Part shown: piece by piece, positions 5,973-12,932 of the stretch
Layout: the number at the start of each line of letters is the position of its first letter
Numbering within the stretch: position 1 is the first letter of the stretch
Origin: Colivivens sp964537205
GTDB taxonomy: Bacteria > Bacteroidota > Bacteroidia > Bacteroidales > Bacteroidaceae
NCBI GenBank assembly: GCA_964537205.1
Contig: CAZHZH010000069.1
Span: forward strand, 1 to 14,563
DNA: 14,563 nucleotides
Direction: 5' to 3'
Made by a program: the position numbers and the translations under genes
The notes under the pieces: model-generated
Told to the model about the DNA's origin: nothing
What the model saw: the letters and a program-made list of their open reading frames with translations, nothing else
The model's database searches: none

Positions 5973-6851
5973 TTATTGTTCTATCTGTCCGCCTTGAATG
6001 TCGAGTAGCTCTGTTGTAATCCCTTCTTGTCTAAGTTTGTTGTATTCGAGTACGAGTTCGTCGTTGAGCTTCGTCGCGTTTTCATTGGCAGTCTGCATTG
6101 CGATCATCCTTGCCGCGTATGTGCTTGCCGCATTTTCCCTGAAGGCGCGAATCATCATTGATGTGGCGTACATCGGCAGTATGTTGTTAAGAATATCAGC
6201 TGCGTCCGGCTCCATGATGCAAAGTGGGTCGATGTTGTCTTTTACTCCGTCGGTTTGTATTGGCTCCATAGGGAACAGCGTCTGTTGGCACAATGTCTGA
6301 TGCGCCATGCTTTTATAGTGCATGAAGAGCAGTTGCACCTTGTCCACTTCATGTTGTGCGAACCGTTCTTTCAGTAGTTTTGACAAAGAGATGATTTGTT
6401 CCGCTGAAGTCTCTGCTTTTAGTGCGGGACTGGATATGACGTTGACATCATGCAGTTTGGCTGTGGCTACTACATGCCGCAGTTTGTTGCCTACTGGATA
6501 GAGGTCCACTTCCACGTTCTCCGCTTTCAGCGCCTTTGCTATTTCCGCGGCTTCTTTTATGATATTGATATTGTATGCGCCACACAAGCCCCCGTCGCTG
6601 CCAAGCACTACGAGTGCGAGCCGCTTGACAGGACGCTTGGTGAGGAACTCAGATTGCAAGCTGGTTCCGTTATCAGTGGCGTAGAGGTGTGTCAGAATCT
6701 GCCTTATCGCTTCGTGATAAGGCTCCGATTGGTTGAGCAGCACCTCTGTCTTATGAACTTTGGCTGACGCTATCATCCGTATGGCTCCTGTGATTTTCGC
6801 GGTGGAAGCCACGGTGTTGATGCGTCTTTTTAATTCACGTTGAGTTGACAT
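5973..6851 (-). CDS. atpG: F-type ATP synthase gamma subunit
   Basis: A 292-residue gamma subunit, the central rotor shaft of F1 that turns inside the alpha3beta3 head and couples proton flow through the c ring to catalysis. The N-terminal helix has the family pattern LKRRINTVASTAKITGAIRM (8-27) followed by ASAKVHK. The Rossmann-like middle holds LGSDGGLCGAYN (83-94), the bacterial signature, and the C-terminal coiled-coil helix reads MIAMQTANENATKLNDE and then YNKLRQEGITTELLDIQGG. It is the last gene of the operon, 21 bp after atpA. No good intrinsic terminator follows: the next bases are AT-rich, and the next feature is the -7 box for the FMN-binding protein gene, so some read-through is possible. 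Confidence 0.97.
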   Translation of the reverse strand: MSTQRELKRRINTVASTAKITGAIRMIASAKVHKTEVLLNQSEPYHEAIRQILTHLYATDNGTSLQSEFLTKRPVKRLALVVLGSDGGLCGAYNINIIKEAAEIAKALKAENVEVDLYPVGNKLRHVVATAKLHDVNVISSPALKAETSAEQIISLSKLLKERFAQHEVDKVQLLFMHYKSMAHQTLCQQTLFPMEPIQTDGVKDNIDPLCIMEPDAADILNNILPMYATSMMIRAFRENAASTYAARMIAMQTANENATKLNDELVLEYNKLRQEGITTELLDIQGGQIEQ

Positions 6852-6872
6852 TGTCTTTTAGTTGTGACTAAT

Positions 6873-8441
6873 TTAGAATCCTTCGGAAACAGATTGTGCG
6901 ATTTGTGTGATAGTAGCGGATACCTTGTCGTCGAGTGTGCCTTGACCCAACTGTCCGAGTATGTCGGGGTGGCTTTGCCGTAGTTGTTCAAGCATCATCT
7001 TCACAAATTCGTGTACCTTGTCTTCTGGAACCTTTTCGAGCAGGCCGTTGACACCGCAGAATACGATTGCTACTTCCTCGGCCACATTCAGCGGGGTGTA
7101 TTGCGGCTGCACAAGCAGTTGTTCGTTTTTCCTTCCCTTGTCGATGGTCTTTGCGGTGACAGCGTCAACGTCGCCTCCGAACTTGGTGAAAGATTCGAGT
7201 TCACGGAATTGCGCTTGGTCGATTTTCAATGTGCCTGCCACTTTTTTCATGCTTTTTATCTGGGCGTTGCCACCTACACGCGAAACGGAAATGCCGACGT
7301 TGATGGCTGGCCGGAGTCCTTCGTTGAACATGCTTGTGTCGAGGAATATTTGTCCGTCAGTGATGGAGATGACGTTTGTCGGTATGTAAGCCGATACATC
7401 GCCGGCCTGTGTCTCAATGATTGGCAGGGCGGTAAGAGAACCTCCTCCTTTCACCTTATCTTTCAAAGGCTTCGGCAAGTTGTTCATCTTTGAAGCTATG
7501 TAGTCGTTCTCGATTATTTTAGCGGCACGTTCGAGCAGACGGGAGTGCAGGTAGAATATGTCGCCAGGATAAGCCTCACGTCCTGACGGGCGTTTCAATA
7601 TCAGTGAGATCTCCCTATATGCCACAGCCTGTTTCGACAGGTCGTCGTATACCACAAGGGCGTCTCTGCCGGTGTCTCTGAAGTACTCCCCGATAGCGGC
7701 TCCGGTGAAAGGAGCGTAATAGCGCATCGCCGCGGAATCGGACGCTGTTGCCGATACTATGATTGTGTAGTCCATCGCGCCGCGTTGTGTGAGCTGGTTG
7801 ACTAACGATGCGATTGTCGAGGCTTTCTGCCCTATTGCCACGTAGATGCAATATACAGGATGCCCGCTTTCGAAGTTCTCCCGTTGGTTGATTATCGTGT
7901 CGATGGCAATAGCGGTTTTGCCTGTCTGCCGGTCGCCGATGATCAGCTCACGCTGTCCTTTGCCTATAGGAATCATGGAGTCGATGGCAATGATGCCTGT
8001 CTGCAGCGGCTGCTTTACGGGTTGGCGGAAGATGACGCCCGGAGCCTTTCTGTCAAGAGGCAGTTCGATTCTCTCGCCTGCGATAGGCCCCTTGCCGTCG
8101 ATGGGTTCGCCCAGCACGTTGATAATTCGTCCCAAGAGTCCTTCGCCCACTTTGACGGACGCTATTTCTTTCGTGCGCCTTACGTTCATTCCTTCCTCCA
8201 CCGAACTTGCGTTGTCGAGCAAGATGACACCGACATTGCTTTCCTCAAGGTTCATTGCAACACCTGTCACTCCATTTTCGAACCTGACAAGTTCGTTGGC
8301 TTTCACTTTGTCGAGTCCGTAGACATGTGCCACGCCATCACCTACTTGCAGTACTTTGCCTGTTTCTTCGAACGACAGTTTCGATGAAACGTCGCTTAGT
8401 TCTTTCTTTAAAACATCTGATATTTCACTTGGGTCAATCAT
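6873..8441 (-). CDS. atpA: F-type ATP synthase alpha subunit
   Basis: A 522-residue alpha subunit, the non-catalytic nucleotide-binding subunit of F1. The N-terminal MIDPSEISDVLKKEL binds the delta subunit region, followed by the beta-barrel (about 25-95). The P-loop GDRQTGKT lies at 169-176 and the typical ITDGQIFLDTSMFNEGLRPA segment, and then VGISVSRVGG with the arginine that reaches into the catalytic site, follow in the second half. The C-terminal helical domain is complete (QLRQSHPDILGQL near the end). The ATG overlaps the end of atpH by 8 bp, which suggests translational coupling, and atpG follows 21 bp later. Somewhat longer than the enterobacterial protein (513) but normal for the family. 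Confidence 0.98.
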   Translation of the reverse strand: MIDPSEISDVLKKELSDVSSKLSFEETGKVLQVGDGVAHVYGLDKVKANELVRFENGVTGVAMNLEESNVGVILLDNASSVEEGMNVRRTKEIASVKVGEGLLGRIINVLGEPIDGKGPIAGERIELPLDRKAPGVIFRQPVKQPLQTGIIAIDSMIPIGKGQRELIIGDRQTGKTAIAIDTIINQRENFESGHPVYCIYVAIGQKASTIASLVNQLTQRGAMDYTIIVSATASDSAAMRYYAPFTGAAIGEYFRDTGRDALVVYDDLSKQAVAYREISLILKRPSGREAYPGDIFYLHSRLLERAAKIIENDYIASKMNNLPKPLKDKVKGGGSLTALPIIETQAGDVSAYIPTNVISITDGQIFLDTSMFNEGLRPAINVGISVSRVGGNAQIKSMKKVAGTLKIDQAQFRELESFTKFGGDVDAVTAKTIDKGRKNEQLLVQPQYTPLNVAEEVAIVFCGVNGLLEKVPEDKVHEFVKMMLEQLRQSHPDILGQLGQGTLDDKVSATITQIAQSVSEGF

Positions 8442-8988
8442 TGCGATCTTGGTTTATGAGTTTTGAACGGAATCTATTAAGTTCTGTAGCAACCGATGCA
8501 TCCAGAATAGACGTTCTCGTATTAATTACGAAGCCTCCGATGATGTCAGGGTTGACATTGTAGGTGGTTTCAAATTTCTTCTGCGGAAATTCTTTGTTAA
8601 GTATGTCACCAATCTTGTCCTTGATTCTGTTGGTGATGGGAACGGCGGACTGGACTTCCACGTGCATGAGTCCTGTAGCCTTGCTGTAGACTTCAAGATA
8701 GAAGAGGCATGCGATTCTGAAGAGCTCCAGTCGGTTGTGTCTGATCATGAGGCGGAAGAAGTCGATAAGGATGTCGTCGGAACTTGTACCCGCGGCTGTC
8801 AGCAATATCTTCTCCTTGTCATCGAGCGACGAGTAGGGGTTGCATAGTGTCTTATTGAGTTCCGCGTTATTCTCAAAAGACTTGCACAACAACCGCATTT
8901 CATCGTATATCCGGTCCGCACACCCTTTCTCCGCAGCATATTTGTACAGAGCCTTGGCGTACCTGTTTGGAATCAGTCCGTTGTCCAT
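8434..8988 (-). CDS. atpH: F-type ATP synthase delta subunit
   Basis: A 184-residue delta (OSCP-type) subunit, which joins the top of the F1 head to the peripheral b-subunit stalk. The N-terminal helical domain begins with IPNRYAKALYKYAAEKG, a standard delta start, and the C-terminal portion has the conserved VNPDIIGGFVINTRTSILDA segment followed by a final helix. It sits 5 bp after atpF and overlaps atpA by 8 bp, in the position expected for the stator genes. Sequence conservation of delta is generally low, but the two end motifs and the context make the call secure. Confidence 0.96.
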   Translation of the reverse strand: MDNGLIPNRYAKALYKYAAEKGCADRIYDEMRLLCKSFENNAELNKTLCNPYSSLDDKEKILLTAAGTSSDDILIDFFRLMIRHNRLELFRIACLFYLEVYSKATGLMHVEVQSAVPITNRIKDKIGDILNKEFPQKKFETTYNVNPDIIGGFVINTRTSILDASVATELNRFRSKLINQDRND

Positions 8989-8993
8989 CTACA

Positions 8994-9491
8994 TTATCCT
9001 CCAGTCTCAATTTCGTCGATTATCTTGTTAATGAGTGAGTATTGTGCGTCTTTATCCGCCAGTTGGTTGCGCAGAATGCGTTCGGCGACCATGATTGCAT
9101 AATCACCGATCTGGTCATGCAACTCCGCTTCTGACTTCTTACGCTCTCGCTCTATGTCTGCCTTTGCCTGTTCCCTAACCTTGTCAGCCTCTTTTTGAGC
9201 GTCTGCTTTTGCCTGTTCCACCAACTGCGTCTTCTTTTGTGCCACTTCGCGGAGCATCTCAGTTTGTTTCAACTGTGCGTCCTTTATGTACTTTTGACCT
9301 TCTGCTGTCGCGTTGTCCAACTGTGCCTTTGCTTGTGTGGCATACGTTACGCCGTTGTCGATAAGCTCGGCGCGTTTGTCGAGACTTTTCACAATGTATG
9401 GCCATGCGTACTTACAAAGTATGAACAACAGGATGACGAATACGACGAACATCCAGAAAATCAAACCGAATTCAGGTGTAAACAGTTCCAT
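8994..9491 (-). CDS. atpF: F-type ATP synthase b subunit
   Basis: A 165-residue b subunit of the peripheral stalk. One N-terminal membrane helix (about residues 8-28, GLIFWMFVVFVILLFILCKY) is followed by WPYIVKSLDKRAELIDNG, the typical hinge region. The rest is a long, highly charged coiled coil (about 40-140) rich in Ala, Lys, Glu and Gln that runs up to F1. There is a single b gene, with no second b' subunit nearby, so a homodimeric stalk is expected. It is 12 bp after atpE and 5 bp before atpH. Confidence 0.96.
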   Translation of the reverse strand: MELFTPEFGLIFWMFVVFVILLFILCKYAWPYIVKSLDKRAELIDNGVTYATQAKAQLDNATAEGQKYIKDAQLKQTEMLREVAQKKTQLVEQAKADAQKEADKVREQAKADIERERKKSEAELHDQIGDYAIMVAERILRNQLADKDAQYSLINKIIDEIETGG

Positions 9492-9503
9492 GGTCTCGGT
9501 TTA

Positions 9504-9791
9504 TTAAACGAACAATGCAAGGATGCAGACAATGATTGCGAACAATGCGACACCTTCGATCAGTGCGGCGATAACAATCATATTGCTTCTGATGTCATTT
9601 GATGACTCTGGCTGGCGTGCGATCGCCTCCATTGCGGCATGACCGATCTTACCAATAGCCAATGCTGCGCCAATAACTACAATTCCTGCACCGATACAGG
9701 CTCCGATTTTGTCAAAACCATAAGCTTTAATTGCTTCAACTGTCATCTGTGTCGCTTCTCCTGCTTGGAGTAGTAAATTTGTTCCTAACAT
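9504..9791 (-). CDS. atpE: F-type ATP synthase c subunit (proton type)
   Basis: A 95-residue c subunit, the hairpin that makes the rotating membrane ring. Helix 1 (about 28-52) has small residues in place of a strict GxGxGxG pattern; the polar loop ARQPE lies at 58-62; helix 2 (about 70-94) holds the ion-carrying carboxylate Glu79 in AALIEGVALF. The residues used by sodium-type rings are absent: isoleucine replaces the helix 1 glutamine and Gly80 replaces the serine or threonine after the carboxylate, so the ring is most likely proton-driven. The N-terminus is about 20 residues longer than usual and weakly hydrophobic (MLGTNLLLQAGEAT), as seen in relatives. Spacing is 47 bp from atpB and 12 bp to atpF. 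Confidence 0.97.
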   Translation of the reverse strand: MLGTNLLLQAGEATQMTVEAIKAYGFDKIGACIGAGIVVIGAALAIGKIGHAAMEAIARQPESSNDIRSNMIVIAALIEGVALFAIIVCILALFV

Positions 9792-9838
9792 AATCTTCTT
9801 TGTTTAATTTGTTATTGATTATATCTGTAATTGTTTTA

Positions 9839-10873
9839 TTATTTCTCTTCTTGTGCCAAACTTATGAAGATGGACGAAAGTATTGTGAACACGAACGCCT
9901 GTATGAAACTGACCAGCACGTCGAGCATGAGCATGAACAGTTCGAACAAGACGGACACCACGGCCACTCCGCTTTGCGCCACGACTCCGAAAGCGGCGAA
10001 TATGAATATAAGCGATGTGAGTACGAGCACTATCATGTGACCTCCGATCATGTTGGCAAACAATCGTATCGTCAGGGCAGCCGGCTTGGTGAATATGCCG
10101 AACACCTCTATAATCGGCATGATAGGTATGGGGAATTTCAGCCACAATGGAACGTCGGGCCAAAAAATGTCTTTCCAATAATGTTTGGTGCCGAACACGT
10201 TTGTAACGAAGAATGTTCCAAGTGCAAGCACGAGCGTCACCGCGATGTTGCCTGTAAGGTTCGCTCCGCCAGGGAAGATGACAATCAGTCCCAATAGGTT
10301 CATCGTGAATATGAAGAAGAATACCGTGAGCAGGTATGGAGCGAAGCGTGCCGACTTTTCGCCCAACGACGGCTTGATGACTCCTGAATAAATGAATTCG
10401 ATCAGAGCCTCAATACAGCCGGTGACTTTCCGGGGGGCTTTCATCTGGTGCCGCTTATACCAATGTTTCGCGTTGAATGCCATTAGCATGACCAACAGTG
10501 CGGCTATGATCAAGGCCGCCACATTCTTGGTGATGGAAATGTCGAGCGGACGCACTTCCTTGCCGTCGACCAACTCAACCACTTTGCCTTTGTAGTCACC
10601 AGACTTGGAGATGAAGAAATTGCCAACCTTGCCGCCGTCGGTCACTTTTGCCGAACTGAACACATGCCATCCGCTTGTCTTGCTATACACAATGACCGGC
10701 AGTGGTATCCTCTTTGTTGAAGAGAACGGTACTTCCCATCCGTAGTGATCCTCAAGGTGTTCGAATATAGTCTCTTTAATGTCGAACGTGCCGTTTGAAC
10801 TTTCCGCGGCAAATGCGGCATGGCTATTCATCAGACAAACCAAGGTAAATAATATGACTAATGTTCTCTTCAT
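9839..10873 (-). CDS. atpB: F-type ATP synthase a subunit with signal peptide and extracytoplasmic N-domain
   Basis: A 344-residue subunit a, the stator half-channel protein that passes protons to the c ring. The essential arginine is Arg270 in KPAALTIRLFANMIGGHM (263-280), and the first core membrane segments include TMNLLGLIVIFPGG (190-203). It is about 70-100 residues longer than the enterobacterial protein because of a cleavable-looking signal peptide (MKRTLVILFTLVCLMNSHAA, cut near 22) and a soluble region of about 90 residues (24-113) before the first membrane helix (about 116-133). That arrangement is, from my knowledge of the group, usual in Bacteroidota. Only 10 bp separate it from atpC, leaving no room for an AtpI-like gene. 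The ATG at 10873 is the only sensible start because it places the signal peptide correctly. Confidence 0.96.
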   Translation of the reverse strand: MKRTLVILFTLVCLMNSHAAFAAESSNGTFDIKETIFEHLEDHYGWEVPFSSTKRIPLPVIVYSKTSGWHVFSSAKVTDGGKVGNFFISKSGDYKGKVVELVDGKEVRPLDISITKNVAALIIAALLVMLMAFNAKHWYKRHQMKAPRKVTGCIEALIEFIYSGVIKPSLGEKSARFAPYLLTVFFFIFTMNLLGLIVIFPGGANLTGNIAVTLVLALGTFFVTNVFGTKHYWKDIFWPDVPLWLKFPIPIMPIIEVFGIFTKPAALTIRLFANMIGGHMIVLVLTSLIFIFAAFGVVAQSGVAVVSVLFELFMLMLDVLVSFIQAFVFTILSSIFISLAQEEK

Positions 10874-10883
10874 GATCTGTACT

Positions 10884-11120
10884 TTAACTAATACAAACTC
10901 TTATTACGTTGTTCATGATGTCTGCTACTCCGCCGTCGACATCGATTTGTTGCTCTGTACCATCTTCCAGCTTGTAGGTTATGGTACCTTTGACAAGGTT
11001 CGAGATCAGAGCGGCATGGTTCTTTAAGACTGTAAATCGTCCAAGCGCGCCCGGGAGTGTTACCGATTGTACTTCAGCCTCACGTTCCAGTTTATCTGGT
11101 GACAATATCTTCAGTTTCAT
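10884..11120 (-). CDS. atpC: F-type ATP synthase epsilon subunit, short form
   Basis: A 78-residue epsilon subunit, containing only the N-terminal beta-sandwich that binds gamma and the c ring. It shows LKILSPDKLEREAEVQSVTLP, the GRFTVLKNHAALISNL segment typical of the family and the DGGVADIMNNVIRV strand near the end. The C-terminal two-helix domain of about 50 residues, which inhibits ATP hydrolysis in many bacteria, is missing. The frame ends in a normal stop and atpB begins 10 bp later, so this is a genuine short form and not a frameshift. It overlaps the atpD stop by 4 bp (ATGA). Confidence 0.95.
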   Translation of the reverse strand: MKLKILSPDKLEREAEVQSVTLPGALGRFTVLKNHAALISNLVKGTITYKLEDGTEQQIDVDGGVADIMNNVIRVCIS

Positions 11121-12622
11121 ACCTTCTCCAACAGTTTCTTGCCTTTTGCGATAGCCTCGTCGATTGTTCCGACATTCATGAACGCCTGTTCCGGATATTC
11201 GTCAACGTCGCCGTTAAGTATCATCTTGAATCCGCGTATTGTCTCTTCGATCGGAACCATGACGCCTGGCAGTCCGGTGAATTGTTGTGCCACATGGAAC
11301 GGCTGGGATAGGAAGCGTTGTATCCTTCGCGCCCTTGATACGACTTGCTTGTCGCTGTCGCTCAGTTCGTCCATGCCGAGGATGGCGATGATGTCTTGCA
11401 GCTCGCTGTATTTCTGCAGTATTTGCTTTACTCCTTGTGCCACGTTGTAGTGTTCCTCTCCGATGATATTGGCGTCGAGTATTCGTGACGTTGAGTCGAG
11501 TGGATCGACGGCAGGGTAGATGCCGAGTTCGGCGATCTTACGTGACAACACTGTCGTTGCGTCGAGGAAGCTGAATGTCGTTGCAGGGGCAGGGTCTGTC
11601 AGGTCGTCGGCAGGCACGTATATCGCTTGGACCGACGTGATACTTCCGTTCTTGGTTGAAGTGATTCGTTCCTGAAGTTCTCCCATTTCCGACGCCAGGG
11701 TAGGCTGGTACCCGACGGCTGATGGCATACGTCCCAAAAGGGCTGAGACTTCGGAGCCTGCCTGTGTGTAACGGAAGATGTTGTCGATGAATAGCAGGAT
11801 GTCACGTCCTCCACTGTTCTGGTCTCTGAATTGTTCTGCGACCGAAAGTCCGGAGAGCGCGACCCTTAGACGCGCGCCAGGCGGTTCGTTCATCTGTCCG
11901 AACACGAGGGCTGCCTGCGATTGTGCGACAGCGTCCATGTCCACATCCTTTATGTTCCACTCGTTATTGTCGAGCCCCTTTTTAAATTTCTCTCCGTAGT
12001 TTATCACTCCGCTTCCAATCATCTCCCTCAACAGGTCGTTGCCTTCACGTGTACGCTCGCCAACACCTGTGAACACCGATATTCCGTTGTGCCCCTTGGC
12101 GATGTTGTTGATGAGCTCCATGATTAGCACGGTCTTGCCCACGCCGGCACCACCGAACAATCCGATTTTGCCTCCTTTGCTATATGGTTCGAGCAAGTCG
12201 ATGACCTTTATCCCTGTGTAAAGTATTTCGGAAGAAATAGCAAGGTCTTCATACGAAGGCGCAGGCTGGTGAATGGAACGCCGTTGGATGTCACCGCCAA
12301 AATCTTTGAGATAATCAATCGGCTCACCTGTCACGTTCATCACCCTTCCTCTCAATTCCTCACCAGTAGGTACTGAAATAGGGTTGCCCGTGTTTATTAC
12401 TTCCATTCCACGCTGTAGTCCGTCCGTGCTGTCCATTGCAATGCAACGCACTGTGTGTTCTCCCACGTGCTGTTCCACTTCGAGCACAATGTTTGTGCCG
12501 TCGTCACGCTTGATACTTAGCGCATTGTAGATAGGAGGCATGTTCTTTACGTCTCCATCGAACGATACGTCCACAACCGGACCTATAATCTGAGTGATTT
12601 TACCTGTACTATTGTTATTCAT
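11117..12622 (-). CDS. atpD: F-type ATP synthase beta subunit (catalytic)
   Basis: A 501-residue beta subunit, which carries the catalytic sites of F1. It begins GKITQIIGPVVDVSF, has the P-loop GGAGVGKT at 157-164 and the catalytic Glu189 in GERTREGND (188-196). The Walker B region reads LLFIDNIFRYTQAGSEVSAL, and then GRMPSAVGYQPTLASEMG, DDLTDPAPATTF and the full C-terminal helical domain follow. It is first in the operon, downstream of the promoter at 12667-12674, with a leader of about 38 nt, and overlaps atpC by 4 bp. Starting with beta-epsilon and ending with alpha-gamma is the Bacteroidota arrangement and differs from the atpIBEFHAGDC order of Proteobacteria and Firmicutes. Confidence 0.98.
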   Translation of the reverse strand: MNNNSTGKITQIIGPVVDVSFDGDVKNMPPIYNALSIKRDDGTNIVLEVEQHVGEHTVRCIAMDSTDGLQRGMEVINTGNPISVPTGEELRGRVMNVTGEPIDYLKDFGGDIQRRSIHQPAPSYEDLAISSEILYTGIKVIDLLEPYSKGGKIGLFGGAGVGKTVLIMELINNIAKGHNGISVFTGVGERTREGNDLLREMIGSGVINYGEKFKKGLDNNEWNIKDVDMDAVAQSQAALVFGQMNEPPGARLRVALSGLSVAEQFRDQNSGGRDILLFIDNIFRYTQAGSEVSALLGRMPSAVGYQPTLASEMGELQERITSTKNGSITSVQAIYVPADDLTDPAPATTFSFLDATTVLSRKIAELGIYPAVDPLDSTSRILDANIIGEEHYNVAQGVKQILQKYSELQDIIAILGMDELSDSDKQVVSRARRIQRFLSQPFHVAQQFTGLPGVMVPIEETIRGFKMILNGDVDEYPEQAFMNVGTIDEAIAKGKKLLEKV

Positions 12623-12666
12623 GTTTCCTTTATTTGGGGCGTCAGTCGCCTTTTGTTTTTCCGATG

Positions 12667-12699
12667 CAAAACTACATAAATCTATTATAGGGTGGGAAA
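12667..12699 (-). promoter_or_regulatory. Promoter of the atp operon
   Basis: The minus strand reads TAGTTTTG (complement of 12667-12674), a full match to TAnnTTTG, with TTTC (complement of 12696-12699) 21 bp upstream as a weak -33 box. Transcription would start near 12660. The -33 box lies within one arm of the dyad at 12694-12719. Confidence 0.6.
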
Positions 12700-12724
12700 G
12701 GGGTTAACATACTTTTCCCTTTTT
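12694..12724. promoter_or_regulatory. Dyad overlapping the -33 region of the atp promoter
   Basis: GGGAAAG (12694-12700) and CTTTTCCC (12712-12719) form an inverted repeat around GTTAAC, followed on the plus strand by TTTTT (12720-12724). In shape it is either an operator at the atp promoter or a plus-strand intrinsic terminator that would stop antisense transcripts. No plus-strand gene lies upstream, so the operator reading is slightly preferred. Found by eye. Confidence 0.35.
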
Positions 12725-12761
12725 AATACAAACTCTTAGCTGAATGGAACATGTTGGCAGG

Positions 12762-12904
12762 CGCGATTGTAATGTCAAGTTTGCAAATTGCGAATGACGA
12801 CACACTTTTTTACATGTTAGAATCTTTTTTTATTCATGTGTGCCTTTTAAATTAATAAGGTATATTTACCTTTGCATCGAATGAATGTATGACGCGATTG
12901 TAAT
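12762..12904 (+). repeat. Pair of 12-bp direct repeats flanking the lipoprotein promoter
   Basis: CGCGATTGTAAT occurs exactly at 12762-12773 and at 12893-12904, 131 bp apart in the same orientation, with similar following bases (GTCAAG and ACAAG). The first copy lies upstream of the promoter and the second in the predicted leader about 12 to 20 bp after the start of transcription, a position where a looping regulator could act. It may also be chance or a remnant of duplication. Confidence 0.4.
12845..12874 (+). promoter_or_regulatory. Promoter of the lipoprotein gene
   Basis: TTTT (12845-12848), an 18-bp spacer and TACCTTTG (12867-12874), which is a full match to the Bacteroidota -7 box. The start of transcription is expected near 12881, giving a leader of about 50 nt. 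The -33 box is imperfect. Confidence 0.6.
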
Positions 12905-12932
12905 ACAAGAACTAACACTAATATTTTACAAT

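Larger units (their letters stand above)
12623..12932. other. Divergent intergenic region between atpD and the lipoprotein gene
   Basis: This 310-bp AT-rich region holds two outward-facing promoters (12667-12699 minus, 12845-12874 plus), the dyad at 12694-12719, and two same-orientation copies of CGCGATTGTAAT (12762-12773 and 12893-12904). A weak GGCG/CGCC dyad sits in the atpD leader. No small gene with a plausible start was seen. Confidence 0.7.

Noticed and set aside
5960..5990. Possible terminator after atpG from GAACA/TGTTC pairing
   Set aside because: The stem is only 5 bp with a long AT-rich loop and is followed by A-runs, not T-runs, on the minus strand.
12635..12655. GGCG/CGCC dyad in the atpD leader
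   Set aside because: Only a 4-bp stem; too weak to support a regulatory claim.
10889..12738. 15-bp exact match TAATACAAACTCTTA at 10889-10903 and 12724-12738
   Set aside because: One copy is the 3' coding end of atpC, the other upstream of atpD. About 0.2 such matches are expected by chance in a window this size, and no longer similarity flanks it.
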